DNA from: JBMNQS01 sp050944255
GTDB taxonomy: Bacteria; Bacillota; Clostridia; Christensenellales; Maliibacteriaceae
Length of the DNA stretch: 44,027 nt
Reading direction: 5' to 3'
Assembly: GCA_050944255.1 (NCBI GenBank)
Contig: JBMNQS010000007.1
Location: 1-44,027 of the forward strand
Each line of letters starts with the position of its first letter. Within the stretch, counting starts at the first letter, position 1. This document shows, in pieces, positions 32,575 through 40,226 of this stretch. The notes beneath the pieces were generated by a model. It searched no databases, was not told the origin of the DNA, and saw only the letters and a list, made by a program, of their open reading frames with translations. A program made the translations under genes and the position numbers.

Positions 32575-33471
32575 TCAACGTTTGGCCTCTTCAAGTATGT
32601 TTTCAAGTTCTTCGCCGGTGAAGCGCCGCACCTTGTTGCAGAAGTAGCAGCTGACCTCCGCGCCGTCCTGCTCCCGGATCATCTGCCGCATTTCCTCTTC
32701 GCCCATGGCGATCAGCGCCCGGATAATGCGCCCTCTGGAGCAGTCGCACTCGTACATGGGCCGCGCCCTCTCCAGTATCTGCGGCTGTAGGTCGCCGAGC
32801 AGTTCCTCCAGGATCGCTTCGATGGGTTGATCCTGGGCAAACAGGCTGCTGATGTCGGATAAATCCCCGGCTTTGTCCTCCAGCGCCGAGAGCACTTCCT
32901 CGCTGCACTCCGGCAGCGCCTGCACCAAAAGCCCGCCCGAGGACAGCACTTCCTGCCCCACCAATACCCCCACCGCCACCATGGACGGCGTCTGTTCGGA
33001 AACGGTGAAATAGAACGCGAAATCTTCCCCGATCTCGCCGGTCTGCAGGCGGGTCTGCCCCACGTAGGGCTCGCGCATGCCCAGGTCGCGCACCACGGTG
33101 AGCATCCCGTCCCGGCCCACGGCCCAGGCCACGTCCAGCTTGCCATTTTCATTCAGCGGCAACTCCAGCTGCGGATCGCCCACATAGCCCTTCACCAGAG
33201 CGCCGGGCCTTCCTATGGCGACGATCTTGCCGATGAGGCCTTTGCCGTCCAGCGTAACGGTGATGCTTTCGTTTTCGCCCTTGAGAAAAAGGGTCATGAT
33301 GGCCGTCATCGATAGGGTCCTGCCCAGCGCCGCAGCCGCCAGCGGCGACAATTGGTGGATGCGCCGGGCCTCCTCTGCCAACCGCGTAGTTCTGGCAAGG
33401 GCAAAGCCGGCCTGCCCGCCCGCCAGTGTCCCGCGGAGAATGCTGTCGGGGTGTGCTGTTTTCTCTTTCAT
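32575..33471 (-). CDS. hslO: Redox-regulated chaperone Hsp33
   Basis: 298 residues. Hsp33 is activated by oxidation and unfolding to protect proteins from hypochlorite-type stress. The N-terminal core reads LSPLAAAALGRTLSM and GPGALVKGYVG-like elements. The zinc-binding switch is present: CDC (MYECDCSR, about residue 240) and CYFC (about 273), four Cys in all. The ATG at 33471 (MKEKTAHPD) follows GGAG by 6 nt; the upstream in-frame start at 33519 has no site. It is followed by the TPR-HD-rlmL genes on the same strand. Confidence 0.94.
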   Translation of the reverse strand: MKEKTAHPDSILRGTLAGGQAGFALARTTRLAEEARRIHQLSPLAAAALGRTLSMTAIMTLFLKGENESITVTLDGKGLIGKIVAIGRPGALVKGYVGDPQLELPLNENGKLDVAWAVGRDGMLTVVRDLGMREPYVGQTRLQTGEIGEDFAFYFTVSEQTPSMVAVGVLVGQEVLSSGGLLVQALPECSEEVLSALEDKAGDLSDISSLFAQDQPIEAILEELLGDLQPQILERARPMYECDCSRGRIIRALIAMGEEEMRQMIREQDGAEVSCYFCNKVRRFTGEELENILEEAKR

Positions 33472-33618
33472 CCTATTCTCCAATTCCGTCGTTGGAAACT
33501 TGTTCATTTCAAATTTCATTTCGCTCCGCCATGGGACCGGACCATGCGCTCAGGCGCGATCCGTCATCCATAATATCATGGCCGCATCTTTGCGCCCCGA
33601 TACTTTTATAAAGCGGTT

Positions 33619-33730
33619 TTTTACCGTCTGGCGGCGGTCAATTGCAGTCTTTTGCCTGCTAACGGCGGTCAATTTGCAGTCTTTTTGCGGCTTTTTACCG
33701 TTTAACGGCGGCCAATTGCAGTCTTTGCAC
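33619..33730. repeat. Degenerate tandem repeat at the 3' end of the methyltransferase gene
   Basis: Three copies of GGCGGTCAATTGCAGTCTTTT-like sequence start near 33633, 33664 and 33707. The last lies inside the C-terminal codons of the methyltransferase gene; the other two are downstream. A TTTTACCGT prefix precedes the first and third copies, 73 bp apart. It looks like duplication of the gene's 3' end. Confidence 0.65.
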
Positions 33731-34444
33731 GCCCTTTTGCGGCGATTCTTCCGTCAAATGCCGCCAGACGCCCACCAGGTCAAATCCCGTCTCCTCAAGC
33801 AAATCCTTGATTTCTTCGGCGCTGTGTCCCCGCTGCACGTGCCGCTCGTCGCCCCTTGTATAAAGGCCGTCTTTCCGCCGCTCAAAAAATATCAGGTCCA
33901 TGGTCAGCGTCTTTTTTTCCTCGTCCCAAGCGTTGTTCCAAAGGTAGGTCACTGAGGGCCTGTCCTCGGAAAAAAGCGCCCCGTCCATAGAGGACAGCTT
34001 GTCCCTGGAGCTGATATCGAAGGTCAGAAGCCCGCCGGGTTCAAGGAGCTCGTGTGCGGATTCAAAAAATTTTTTTACGTCATCCAGACCCGTCAGATAA
34101 TTGACGCCGTCGCAGCAGCAGACGACGGCATCCACCTTCTTATGAAGGGATATATCCCGCATGTCCTGGCGGATCAGCGGCGCCGAGACGCCGGCGGCCC
34201 GAAGGACTTCGCCCGCCCGGTCCAGCATGGCCTCGGAAATATCCAGAGCGATGACGCCGTAGCCGAAGCGGCTGAGGCGCACCGTCATCTGCCCGGTGCC
34301 GCAGGCGGCCTCCAGCACGGTCTTTACGCCGCCTTGGCGGCCGTACCTGTCCAATATGCGCTTGATATACGCTGCCCAGGCGTCGTAGTCCACATTGTCC
34401 ATCAAAAGGTCGTACTGCCCGGCCAGAATATCGTAAGCTGGCAT
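33695..34444 (-). CDS. Class I SAM-dependent methyltransferase
   Basis: 249 residues. MPAYDILAGQYDLLMDNVDYDAW opens a family of small-molecule methyltransferases. The SAM loop is VLEAACGTGQMTVRL (about residue 43-57), the acidic second strand is IALDISEAMLDRA, and the fourth strand is DAVVCCCDGVNYL with three consecutive Cys. The substrate is unknown. The ATG at 34444 has GGAGG 6 nt upstream; the open frame continues to 34672 but lacks a site and covers the promoter at 34557-34585. The last codons are repeated in the downstream DNA (33619-33730). Confidence 0.85.
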   Translation of the reverse strand: MPAYDILAGQYDLLMDNVDYDAWAAYIKRILDRYGRQGGVKTVLEAACGTGQMTVRLSRFGYGVIALDISEAMLDRAGEVLRAAGVSAPLIRQDMRDISLHKKVDAVVCCCDGVNYLTGLDDVKKFFESAHELLEPGGLLTFDISSRDKLSSMDGALFSEDRPSVTYLWNNAWDEEKKTLTMDLIFFERRKDGLYTRGDERHVQRGHSAEEIKDLLEETGFDLVGVWRHLTEESPQKGVQRLQLAAVKR

Positions 34445-34556
34445 GAAAGCCCTCCTGTCATTTTCTTTTTGCGCCGCATACCATGGAATAACCCCTGTTT
34501 CCAGTATGCGCAGGAAGGTACCGCTGCTAAAAGCTGGAATTTCCGGCGGTAGTATC

Positions 34557-34585
34557 ATCATAGTACAAAAGTCGGATTTTATCAA
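34557..34585 (-). promoter_or_regulatory. Promoter of the methyltransferase gene
   Basis: Minus strand: TTGATA (34580-34585), a 17-nt spacer and TATGAT (34557-34562), about 110 nt before the ATG. Confidence 0.65.
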
Positions 34586-34655
34586 ATTTTGGCGGCCGTG
34601 GAGCGGGCTCCCGCGCCGCCCTTCGGCAGCGGCGGCGCGGTGGGGCATCAAAGGA

Positions 34656-34684
34656 TTGACACACGATGGCAATGCTGGTATGAT
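34656..34684 (+). promoter_or_regulatory. Promoter of the lysine riboswitch/asd operon
   Basis: A perfect TTGACA (34656-34661), a 17-nt spacer and TATGAT (34679-34684), about 33 nt before the aptamer. Confidence 0.85.
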
Positions 34685-34716
34685 GGGGGTATCTTTAGCG
34701 GGATTCCCGGGTAAAG

Positions 34717-34895
34717 AAACAGATTTGAGGCGCGTTGCGCATCAGTAACCCGGCCGAGATGGTGGCATCTGAGACGCCGGGTGAAAGGGAGCGACGCCGA
34801 AGGATTTTCTTTCCGCCACAGAAAGGTTTCCTGGGTACAGCGTGAACAATGCTGTAACTGTCACTGCAAAAAGGCAGTGAAGCGCTTGTCTGTTT
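34717..34895 (+). promoter_or_regulatory. Lysine riboswitch (L box) aptamer
   Basis: The conserved core is visible: GAGGCGCG followed by ATCAGTAA, then GGGTGAAAGGGAGCGACGCC continuing into GAAGG (about 34778-34802), CTGGG near 34831 and the GTCACTGC/GCAGTGA stem (34859-34880). The P1 helix can be closed by AAACAGA (34717-34723) with TCTGTTT (34889-34895). The operon behind it makes lysine and diaminopimelate, so lysine binding should favour the terminator at 34937-34974. Confidence 0.92.
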
Positions 34896-34936
34896 TACTG
34901 GCATCCACCGCCATGAGAGGCTTTTTGCTTATTCAT

Positions 34937-34974
34937 GCGGTGCGCAAGTGAAGCGGCTTGCGCACCGCTTTTTT
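34937..34974 (+). terminator. Riboswitch-controlled terminator
   Basis: Stem GCGGTGCGCAAG/CTTGCGCACCGC (34937-34948 with 34957-34968) followed by six T, between aptamer and asd. The antiterminator partner is not obvious by eye. Confidence 0.88.
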
Positions 34975-35016
34975 ATTCCGCCGGAAAGACCGCAACTATT
35001 TACAGGAGGGATTTTT

Positions 35017-36012
35017 ATGGCCATCAATTTAGCCGTCGTAGGCGCAACGGGCATGGTTGGACGCAAGATGATCCAGGTGCTTCTGGAAAGAAATCTGCCC
35101 GTGAAAAACTACTATTTCTTTGCATCGGCAAGGAGCGCCGGTTCCAAGATCGACTTCGGCGGCAAGGCATATATCGTCGAAGAGCTGACGGAAACCTGCA
35201 TGGACGGCAAGGATCTGGATTACGCCGTATTTTCCGCGGGGGGCGGCACCAGCAAAAAGTTCGCCCCCATTTTCGCCGAAAAGGGCGTGGTGGTGGTGGA
35301 CAATTCCAGCGCGTGGCGCATGGATGAAAACGTGCCGCTGGTGGTGCCGGAGGTCAACCCCGAGGCGCTTCGCTCCCATCAGAACATCATCGCCAATCCC
35401 AACTGCTCCACCATACAGGCCGTGGTGGCCTTAAAGCCGCTGGACGACGCCTACAGCATCCGCCGCGTTATCTATTCCACTTATCAGGCGGTTTCCGGCG
35501 CCGGCATGGGCGGTTATCACGATCTTGAACGGGGCATTCAGGGCGAGCCGCCCTTAAAGTTCAATAAGCCCATTTTCGCAAATTGCCTGCCGCAGATAGA
35601 CGATTTCCTTGATAACGGCTATACTAAAGAGGAGATGAAGATGGTCAACGAGACCAGAAAGATCATGTCCCGGCCCGACATGCGCATCACCGCCACCACG
35701 GTGCGGGTGCCGGTGTTCCACGGCCACAGCGAATCGGTCAACATCGAGTTTGAAAAGCCCTTTGAGCTTTCCGAGCTTCGCGAAAAGCTGGCGGCCGCGC
35801 CGGGGATCATCGTCGTGGACGATCCGGCAAGCCAGTGCTACCCCATGCCCATTGATGCCGAGGATAAGGACGAGGTCTACGTGGGCCGCATCCGGCGCGA
35901 CGAGTCGGTGGATTCGGGCGTGAATCTTTGGGTGGTGGCCGACAACATCCGAAAGGGCGCCGCCACCAACGCCATACAGATCGTAGAGGAACTGATCCGT
36001 CAAAACGGATAG
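35017..36012 (+). CDS. asd: Aspartate-semialdehyde dehydrogenase
   Basis: 331 residues. It reduces aspartyl phosphate to aspartate semialdehyde, the branch point to lysine, threonine and methionine. NADP loop AVVGATGMVGRKM (6-18), catalytic Cys in NPNCSTIQ (about residue 131) and the His in RVPVFHGHSES (about 235). AGGAGGG lies 6 nt before the ATG at 35017; the upstream open frame to 34948 runs through the terminator. First gene of the riboswitch operon asd-dapA-dapB. Confidence 0.97.
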   Translation: MAINLAVVGATGMVGRKMIQVLLERNLPVKNYYFFASARSAGSKIDFGGKAYIVEELTETCMDGKDLDYAVFSAGGGTSKKFAPIFAEKGVVVVDNSSAWRMDENVPLVVPEVNPEALRSHQNIIANPNCSTIQAVVALKPLDDAYSIRRVIYSTYQAVSGAGMGGYHDLERGIQGEPPLKFNKPIFANCLPQIDDFLDNGYTKEEMKMVNETRKIMSRPDMRITATTVRVPVFHGHSESVNIEFEKPFELSELREKLAAAPGIIVVDDPASQCYPMPIDAEDKDEVYVGRIRRDESVDSGVNLWVVADNIRKGAATNAIQIVEELIRQNG

Positions 36013-36036
36013 CAATAAATGCGTAAAGGAGCGTGA

Positions 36037-36921
36037 ATGTCAATGAGTCTGTTTACAGGAAGCTGCGTGGCCATCTGCACGCCGTTTAGCAAAGACGGCG
36101 TAGATTTTGAGGCTTACGCGGAGCAGATCGAGTATCAGATCGCAAACGGTACCGACGTCATTTTGTGTACCGGTACCACGGGTGAACCCTCCACCATGAG
36201 CCATGATGAGAAGATGGCCGTCATTGAGTTTACCATCAAGACCGTGGCGGGACGCGTGCCGGTGATGGCCGGTACCGGCGGCAACAACACCGCCAGCGTC
36301 ATCGCCGATTCCATTCAGGCGCAGTCGCTGGGCGCGGATATGCTTTTGGTGGTGACGCCCTACTACAACAAGTGCACCCAAAAGGGGCTCATTGAGCATT
36401 TCTACGCCGTGGCCGACAGCGTGGATATTCCCATTGTGGTCTACAACGTGCCCAGCCGCACCGGCGTGAACGTGCTGCCCAAGACCCTGGCGGAGCTGGC
36501 CAAGCACAAGAACATCCGCGGTTTGAAAGAGGCGTCCGGCAACATCGGGCAGATGGTGGAAATCTGCCGCTTGGTGGGCGATACGATGGATATCTACTCC
36601 GGCGACGACGGCGTGGTGGTGCCCCTGATGTCCATCGGCGGCAAAGGCGTGGTTTCGGTGGCCGCCAACATCATCCCGCAGCAGATGCACGACATGTGCC
36701 AAAAGATGCTGGACGGCGACGTGGCCGGGGCGGCGAAGATGCAGCTTGAGATGAATCCGCTGATAGACGCGCTGTTCTGCGAGGTCAATCCCATTCCGGT
36801 GAAGACCGCATTGAATCTTCTGGGAAGGAAAGGCGGCCTTCTGCGCCTGCCGCTTTCCACCATGGTGGAAAGCAATCTGGAAATTCTCAAAAAGGCGCTT
36901 TCCGATTACGGCTTGATGTAG
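36037..36921 (+). CDS. dapA: 4-hydroxy-tetrahydrodipicolinate synthase
   Basis: 294 residues. It condenses pyruvate with aspartate semialdehyde. Marks: ILCTGTTGEPSTM (about 40-52), the proton-relay Tyr in VVYNVPSRTG (about 135), and the Schiff-base Lys in IRGLKEASGN (about 163). AAAGGAG is 5 nt before the ATG at 36037; a second ATG two codons later is also possible. It begins 24 bp after asd and ends 12 bp before the dapB start. Confidence 0.97.
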   Translation: MSMSLFTGSCVAICTPFSKDGVDFEAYAEQIEYQIANGTDVILCTGTTGEPSTMSHDEKMAVIEFTIKTVAGRVPVMAGTGGNNTASVIADSIQAQSLGADMLLVVTPYYNKCTQKGLIEHFYAVADSVDIPIVVYNVPSRTGVNVLPKTLAELAKHKNIRGLKEASGNIGQMVEICRLVGDTMDIYSGDDGVVVPLMSIGGKGVVSVAANIIPQQMHDMCQKMLDGDVAGAAKMQLEMNPLIDALFCEVNPIPVKTALNLLGRKGGLLRLPLSTMVESNLEILKKALSDYGLM

Positions 36922-36933
36922 GCGGTGAAACGC

Positions 36934-37689
36934 ATGATAAAAGTCATTTTATCCGGCGCCCTGGGCCGCATGGGCCAGATGGTGGAGCAGACCATAGACG
37001 AAGTGCCCGATATGGAAATCGTAGCCGCCGCGGACCCGCTGGCAGACGGCGCGGCGCGCTCCTATCCGCTGTATGACCATATCGGCGCCTGCGACGCGGA
37101 GGCCGATGTGATCATCGACTTTTCCCATCACAGCGCCGTGGGCGAGGTGCTGCGCTTTGCCGTGGAGAAGAAGCTGCCGGCGGTGATCGCCACCACCGGG
37201 CTGACCGACGAGGAACTGATCCTTGTCAAAGAAGCCGGGCAGTCCGTGGCCGTGCTTCAGACGGGCAACACGTCCCTTGGCATTACGCTCTTATCCGAAC
37301 TTGTGGCGCGGGCCGCGTCTTTCCTGGGCGACGACTACGACGTGGAGATCGTGGAGACCCACCACAATCAGAAGGTGGACGCTCCCAGCGGCACGGCGCT
37401 GATGCTGGCCAACGCCGTCAACGACGGTGCCTTCGATGGGCAGAAGGCATTCACCTTCGGGCGTCACGGCAGGAGCACCAAGCGGGAAAAGAAGGAGATC
37501 GGCATCCACGCCGTGCGCGGCGGCACCGTGGTGGGCGAGCATCAGGTGCGCTTCTTCGGCCCCGACGAGGTCATCGAAATCCGCCACAGCGCAGGCAGCC
37601 GCAGGCTTTTCGCCAACGGAGCGGTCCGCGCGGCGAAGTTTTTGGTCGGCCAGCCAGCAGGCGTCTACGCCACGAAGGATTTATTGTAA
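36934..37689 (+). CDS. dapB: 4-hydroxy-tetrahydrodipicolinate reductase
   Basis: 251 residues. It reduces the product of DapA with NAD(P)H. Cofactor loop ILSGALGRMGQMV near the N-terminus, VIDFSHHSAV (about 65), and the catalytic segment VETHHNQKVDAPSGTALML with the His pair and Lys (about 145-163). I place the start at the ATG 36934, where GGCGGTGA is 6 nt upstream; the in-frame GTG at 36925 would add three residues and lies within that site. Last gene of the operon. Confidence 0.96.
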   Translation: MIKVILSGALGRMGQMVEQTIDEVPDMEIVAAADPLADGAARSYPLYDHIGACDAEADVIIDFSHHSAVGEVLRFAVEKKLPAVIATTGLTDEELILVKEAGQSVAVLQTGNTSLGITLLSELVARAASFLGDDYDVEIVETHHNQKVDAPSGTALMLANAVNDGAFDGQKAFTFGRHGRSTKREKKEIGIHAVRGGTVVGEHQVRFFGPDEVIEIRHSAGSRRLFANGAVRAAKFLVGQPAGVYATKDLL

Positions 37690-37714
37690 ACCAAGCCTTT
37701 TCCGGTTTACAATA
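37682..37714 (+). other. Inverted repeat spanning the dapB stop codon
   Basis: TATTGTAAACC (37682-37692) pairs perfectly with GGTTTACAATA (37704-37714) and includes the TAA stop. It may protect the mRNA 3' end together with the terminator 27 bp downstream. Confidence 0.6.
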
Positions 37715-37740
37715 GCTCACGGATTAAATCTCCTAACGCA

Positions 37741-37772
37741 AAGCACCGGATCATATGATCCGGTGCTTTTTC
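37741..37772 (+). terminator. Terminator of the asd-dapA-dapB operon
   Basis: A perfect 14-bp palindrome AAGCACCGGATCAT/ATGATCCGGTGCTT (37741-37768) followed by TTTT. It lies between convergent operons and may also end larC transcripts. Confidence 0.9.
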
Positions 37773-37805
37773 CTGTTTCAGTTCTCATCGGGCCGACAAA
37801 GCAAC

Positions 37806-39182
37806 TTATAAGTTCTGCTGCTCTGCCTCCCTGCCGGCGGCTTCCATCACCTGCTTTAGGGAGATGTCCTTCTCCAGGGCCAGCCGCTTGCAGTCGTCAT
37901 ATTCCGGCGCGTAGCGCATCCGGCCGTCCACTTCAGAGAATTTGACCCGCACCTGCCCGTAAGGCGTGGCGACCATCACGCTGCCGCGGGCCAGGGTCCT
38001 TCGCTCCACGGCGCGCCGCCTGATGCCCAGCGTGGTGGAATGCTTGAAGACGGTCTCCTCCATCTGTGCCTGCATATGGTCGTCGCACAGCACCGATACC
38101 ATCACCGCGGGGCGGTTTTTCTTCATCTGGATATGGGTGAACCAGACGTCCAGCGCGCCGATGTCAAACAGCTTGTCCATCAAAAAGCCCAGTTCTTCCG
38201 CCGTCATGTCGTCGATATTGGTTTCAATCAGCAGCACGCCGCGCTCCGCGCTGCCCTTCTCCCCCACCATCACCCGCAATACGTTGGGCTGACCCATATC
38301 GCGTTTGCCCACGCCGTAGCCGCAGACGGACACCGTCATGCGGGGCATGTCGCCAACGCTCTGGGCGATGGAGGAAATGATGGCCGCGCCGGTGGGCGTG
38401 ATCAGCTCCTTTTGGATGTGCCCGGAATAGACGGGCAGTCCGATCAATAATTCCGCCGTGGCTGGCGCGGGCACCGGCAGTACGCCGTGCTCGCAGCGCA
38501 CCGTGCCGCTTCCGGTAGCGATGGCCGACGCGCTGATGCTGGTGATACCCAGATTGTCCAGCAGTATGCACGCGCCCACGATGTCCACCATAGCGTCCAC
38601 CGCGCCCACCTCATGGAAATGCACCCGGTCTACCGGTACACCGTGGACCTTCGCCTCGGCCTTAGCCAGGCGGCCGAAGATATGCGCCGCGTGATCGACG
38701 ATGTTCTGCGCAAGTCCCGAATCGTTCAGGCGCTTTAGGATGGCGGGCAGATTGCGGCGCACGCCTCTGCCATGGGCGTGTCCGTCATGGCCGTGACCGT
38801 GGGCGTGATTCTCATGATCATGTCCGTCCCCATGCGCATGCTTATGCGCATGGACATGCTCGTGGCCGTGGTCGTGCCCCTGTTCGTGGCCGTGATGATC
38901 GTGCCCATGGGGATGGCTGTGTTCATGCTCGTGTTCAAGGCTCTCCTCATGGCTTTTCCGGTGGATCGTATCGTCATCCAGCTCCAGAAGATCAACCTGC
39001 ACGTCGGTGCCGGAAATGCCGTAGGAGCTTTTCCTGTTGACCACAAGCTCAAATTCATCGTCCAGTTTCAGCCTGGCAAGCCCTTCCCGAAGGGCCTTTT
39101 CATCGGCGCCCGCGTCCAGGAGCGCGCCCAAAAACATATCGCCGCTGATGCCCGATGCACAGTCCACATGCAGATGCCTCAT
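37806..39182 (-). CDS. larC: Nickel insertion protein LarC with a His-rich insert
   Basis: 458 residues. LarC is the CTP-dependent cyclometallase that inserts nickel into the pincer ligand to finish the NPN cofactor. The N-terminus HLHVDCASGISGDMFLGALL is diagnostic of the family (former DUF111), and HFHEVGAVDAMVDIVGA and LIETNIDDMTAEELGFLMD follow. Between residues 84 and 137 there are 25 histidines in His-x-His patterns, a probable nickel store. The two halves made by frameshifting in Lactobacillus plantarum (LarC1/LarC2) are one continuous frame here. Its ATG overlaps the larB stop (ATGA). Confidence 0.94.
   Translation of the reverse strand: MRHLHVDCASGISGDMFLGALLDAGADEKALREGLARLKLDDEFELVVNRKSSYGISGTDVQVDLLELDDDTIHRKSHEESLEHEHEHSHPHGHDHHGHEQGHDHGHEHVHAHKHAHGDGHDHENHAHGHGHDGHAHGRGVRRNLPAILKRLNDSGLAQNIVDHAAHIFGRLAKAEAKVHGVPVDRVHFHEVGAVDAMVDIVGACILLDNLGITSISASAIATGSGTVRCEHGVLPVPAPATAELLIGLPVYSGHIQKELITPTGAAIISSIAQSVGDMPRMTVSVCGYGVGKRDMGQPNVLRVMVGEKGSAERGVLLIETNIDDMTAEELGFLMDKLFDIGALDVWFTHIQMKKNRPAVMVSVLCDDHMQAQMEETVFKHSTTLGIRRRAVERRTLARGSVMVATPYGQVRVKFSEVDGRMRYAPEYDDCKRLALEKDISLKQVMEAAGREAEQQNL
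38772..38933 (-). repeat. His-rich coding tract of larC
   Basis: Codons 84-137 of larC: 25 His in 54 residues, mostly His-Gly, His-Asp, His-Glu and His-Ala dipeptides. Confidence 0.9.
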
Positions 39183-39946
39183 ACGTCCTCCTTATCGGCC
39201 ATGGCGTCGATCATGGCGGCCAGATAGCCCGCGCCGAAGCCGTTGTCGATATTGACCACGCTGACGCCGCTTGAGCAGCTGTTGAGCATGGTCAGAAGCG
39301 CCGAAACCCCGCCGAAATTGGCGCCGTAACCCACCGAGGTGGGCACGGCGATCACCGGGCTTGCCACAAGGCCGCCCACAACGCTGGCCAAAGCCCCCTC
39401 CATGCCGGCGATCACCACCAGGACGTTGGCCCTTCGCATTTCCTCGCCGTAGGCCAAAAGGCGGTGAATGCCCGCCACGCCCACGTCGTGCCTGCATGTG
39501 ACATTCCTGCCCATGGCGCGCGCCGTCACGGCGGCCTCCTCGGCCACGGCGATGTCGCTGGTGCCGGCGGTCAGCACCATGATATTGCCCCTTGGCTCCT
39601 TTTGGCTGCGCCGGATCTCGATGATCCGCGCCGCCTCGTGGTAAACGGCCCGGTTGTCCATGGCATAAATCCGCTGGTAATGCTCCGCGCCGGCCCGGGT
39701 ACCCAGTATGTTGGTATCCGCCTGTCCCTGGAGCAACGCCCCAAAGACGCCGGCGGCCTGCTGGGGCGTCTTGCCCTGGCAGTAGACCACTTCGGCGAAC
39801 CCTGTGCGCGCCGGGCGGTTATGGTCCACCTTGGCGTAGCCCAAATCCTCAAAGTAGCAGTCCTGCAGCCTCCTCTGGGCTTCCTCCACGGCCATCTGGC
39901 CGTCCTTTACTTGTTCGAGCAATTCCGTTATCTGCTGGTCCTTCAT
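39179..39946 (-). CDS. larB: Pyridinium-3,5-biscarboxylic acid mononucleotide synthase LarB
   Basis: 255 residues. LarB carboxylates and hydrolyses nicotinic acid adenine dinucleotide, the first step to the nickel-pincer cofactor. It belongs to the AIR carboxylase (PurE-like) fold: GTSDIAVAEEAAVTARAMG, the conserved IAGMEGALASVVGGLVASPVI-type segment and PTSVGYGANFGG-like loop are characteristic. AGAGGAAG lies 4 nt before the ATG. With larC it forms an operon transcribed from 40019-40047; larE is 30 kb away. Confidence 0.93.
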   Translation of the reverse strand: MKDQQITELLEQVKDGQMAVEEAQRRLQDCYFEDLGYAKVDHNRPARTGFAEVVYCQGKTPQQAAGVFGALLQGQADTNILGTRAGAEHYQRIYAMDNRAVYHEAARIIEIRRSQKEPRGNIMVLTAGTSDIAVAEEAAVTARAMGRNVTCRHDVGVAGIHRLLAYGEEMRRANVLVVIAGMEGALASVVGGLVASPVIAVPTSVGYGANFGGVSALLTMLNSCSSGVSVVNIDNGFGAGYLAAMIDAMADKEDV

Positions 39947-40018
39947 GCATCTTCCTCTTTGGCGCCTTGGCGCGCCACATCATACGAATGGTTTGTCGGG
40001 CATTTTCATCTCTATGCA

Positions 40019-40047
40019 AGGATAGCATTTTTAGGCGGGATTTGCAA
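40019..40047 (-). promoter_or_regulatory. Promoter of larB-larC
   Basis: Minus strand: TTGCAA (40042-40047), 17-nt spacer, TATCCT (40019-40024). About 70 nt lie between it and the larB start; I see no clear regulator site. Confidence 0.65.
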
Positions 40048-40072
40048 TTGCCCGAGCCTCTTTAAGTGAAAG

Positions 40073-40124
40073 GCGCTCCACACGCACACATCGTCTTTTC
40101 CTTAGAGGATGCCCGGCGGAGCGC
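40073..40124 (-). terminator. Possible terminator of guaB
   Basis: GCGCTCC and GGAGCGC (40073-40079 with 40118-40124) can pair across a 38-nt loop, about 100 bp after guaB. The large loop and weak U-run make it doubtful. Confidence 0.35.
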
Positions 40125-40226
40125 TTTTTACTCTGCGCGCAGGGGGGCCGTACGGGATAAAAAGTCCTCCCCATGAACTTCATAGGAAGGACAAACTTGC
40201 CCGGAACAATGAGAAGGCATCCCGCC

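Noticed and set aside
37806..39182. Programmed frameshift in larC as in Lactobacillus
   Set aside because: The gene is one uninterrupted frame here, so no frameshift is needed.
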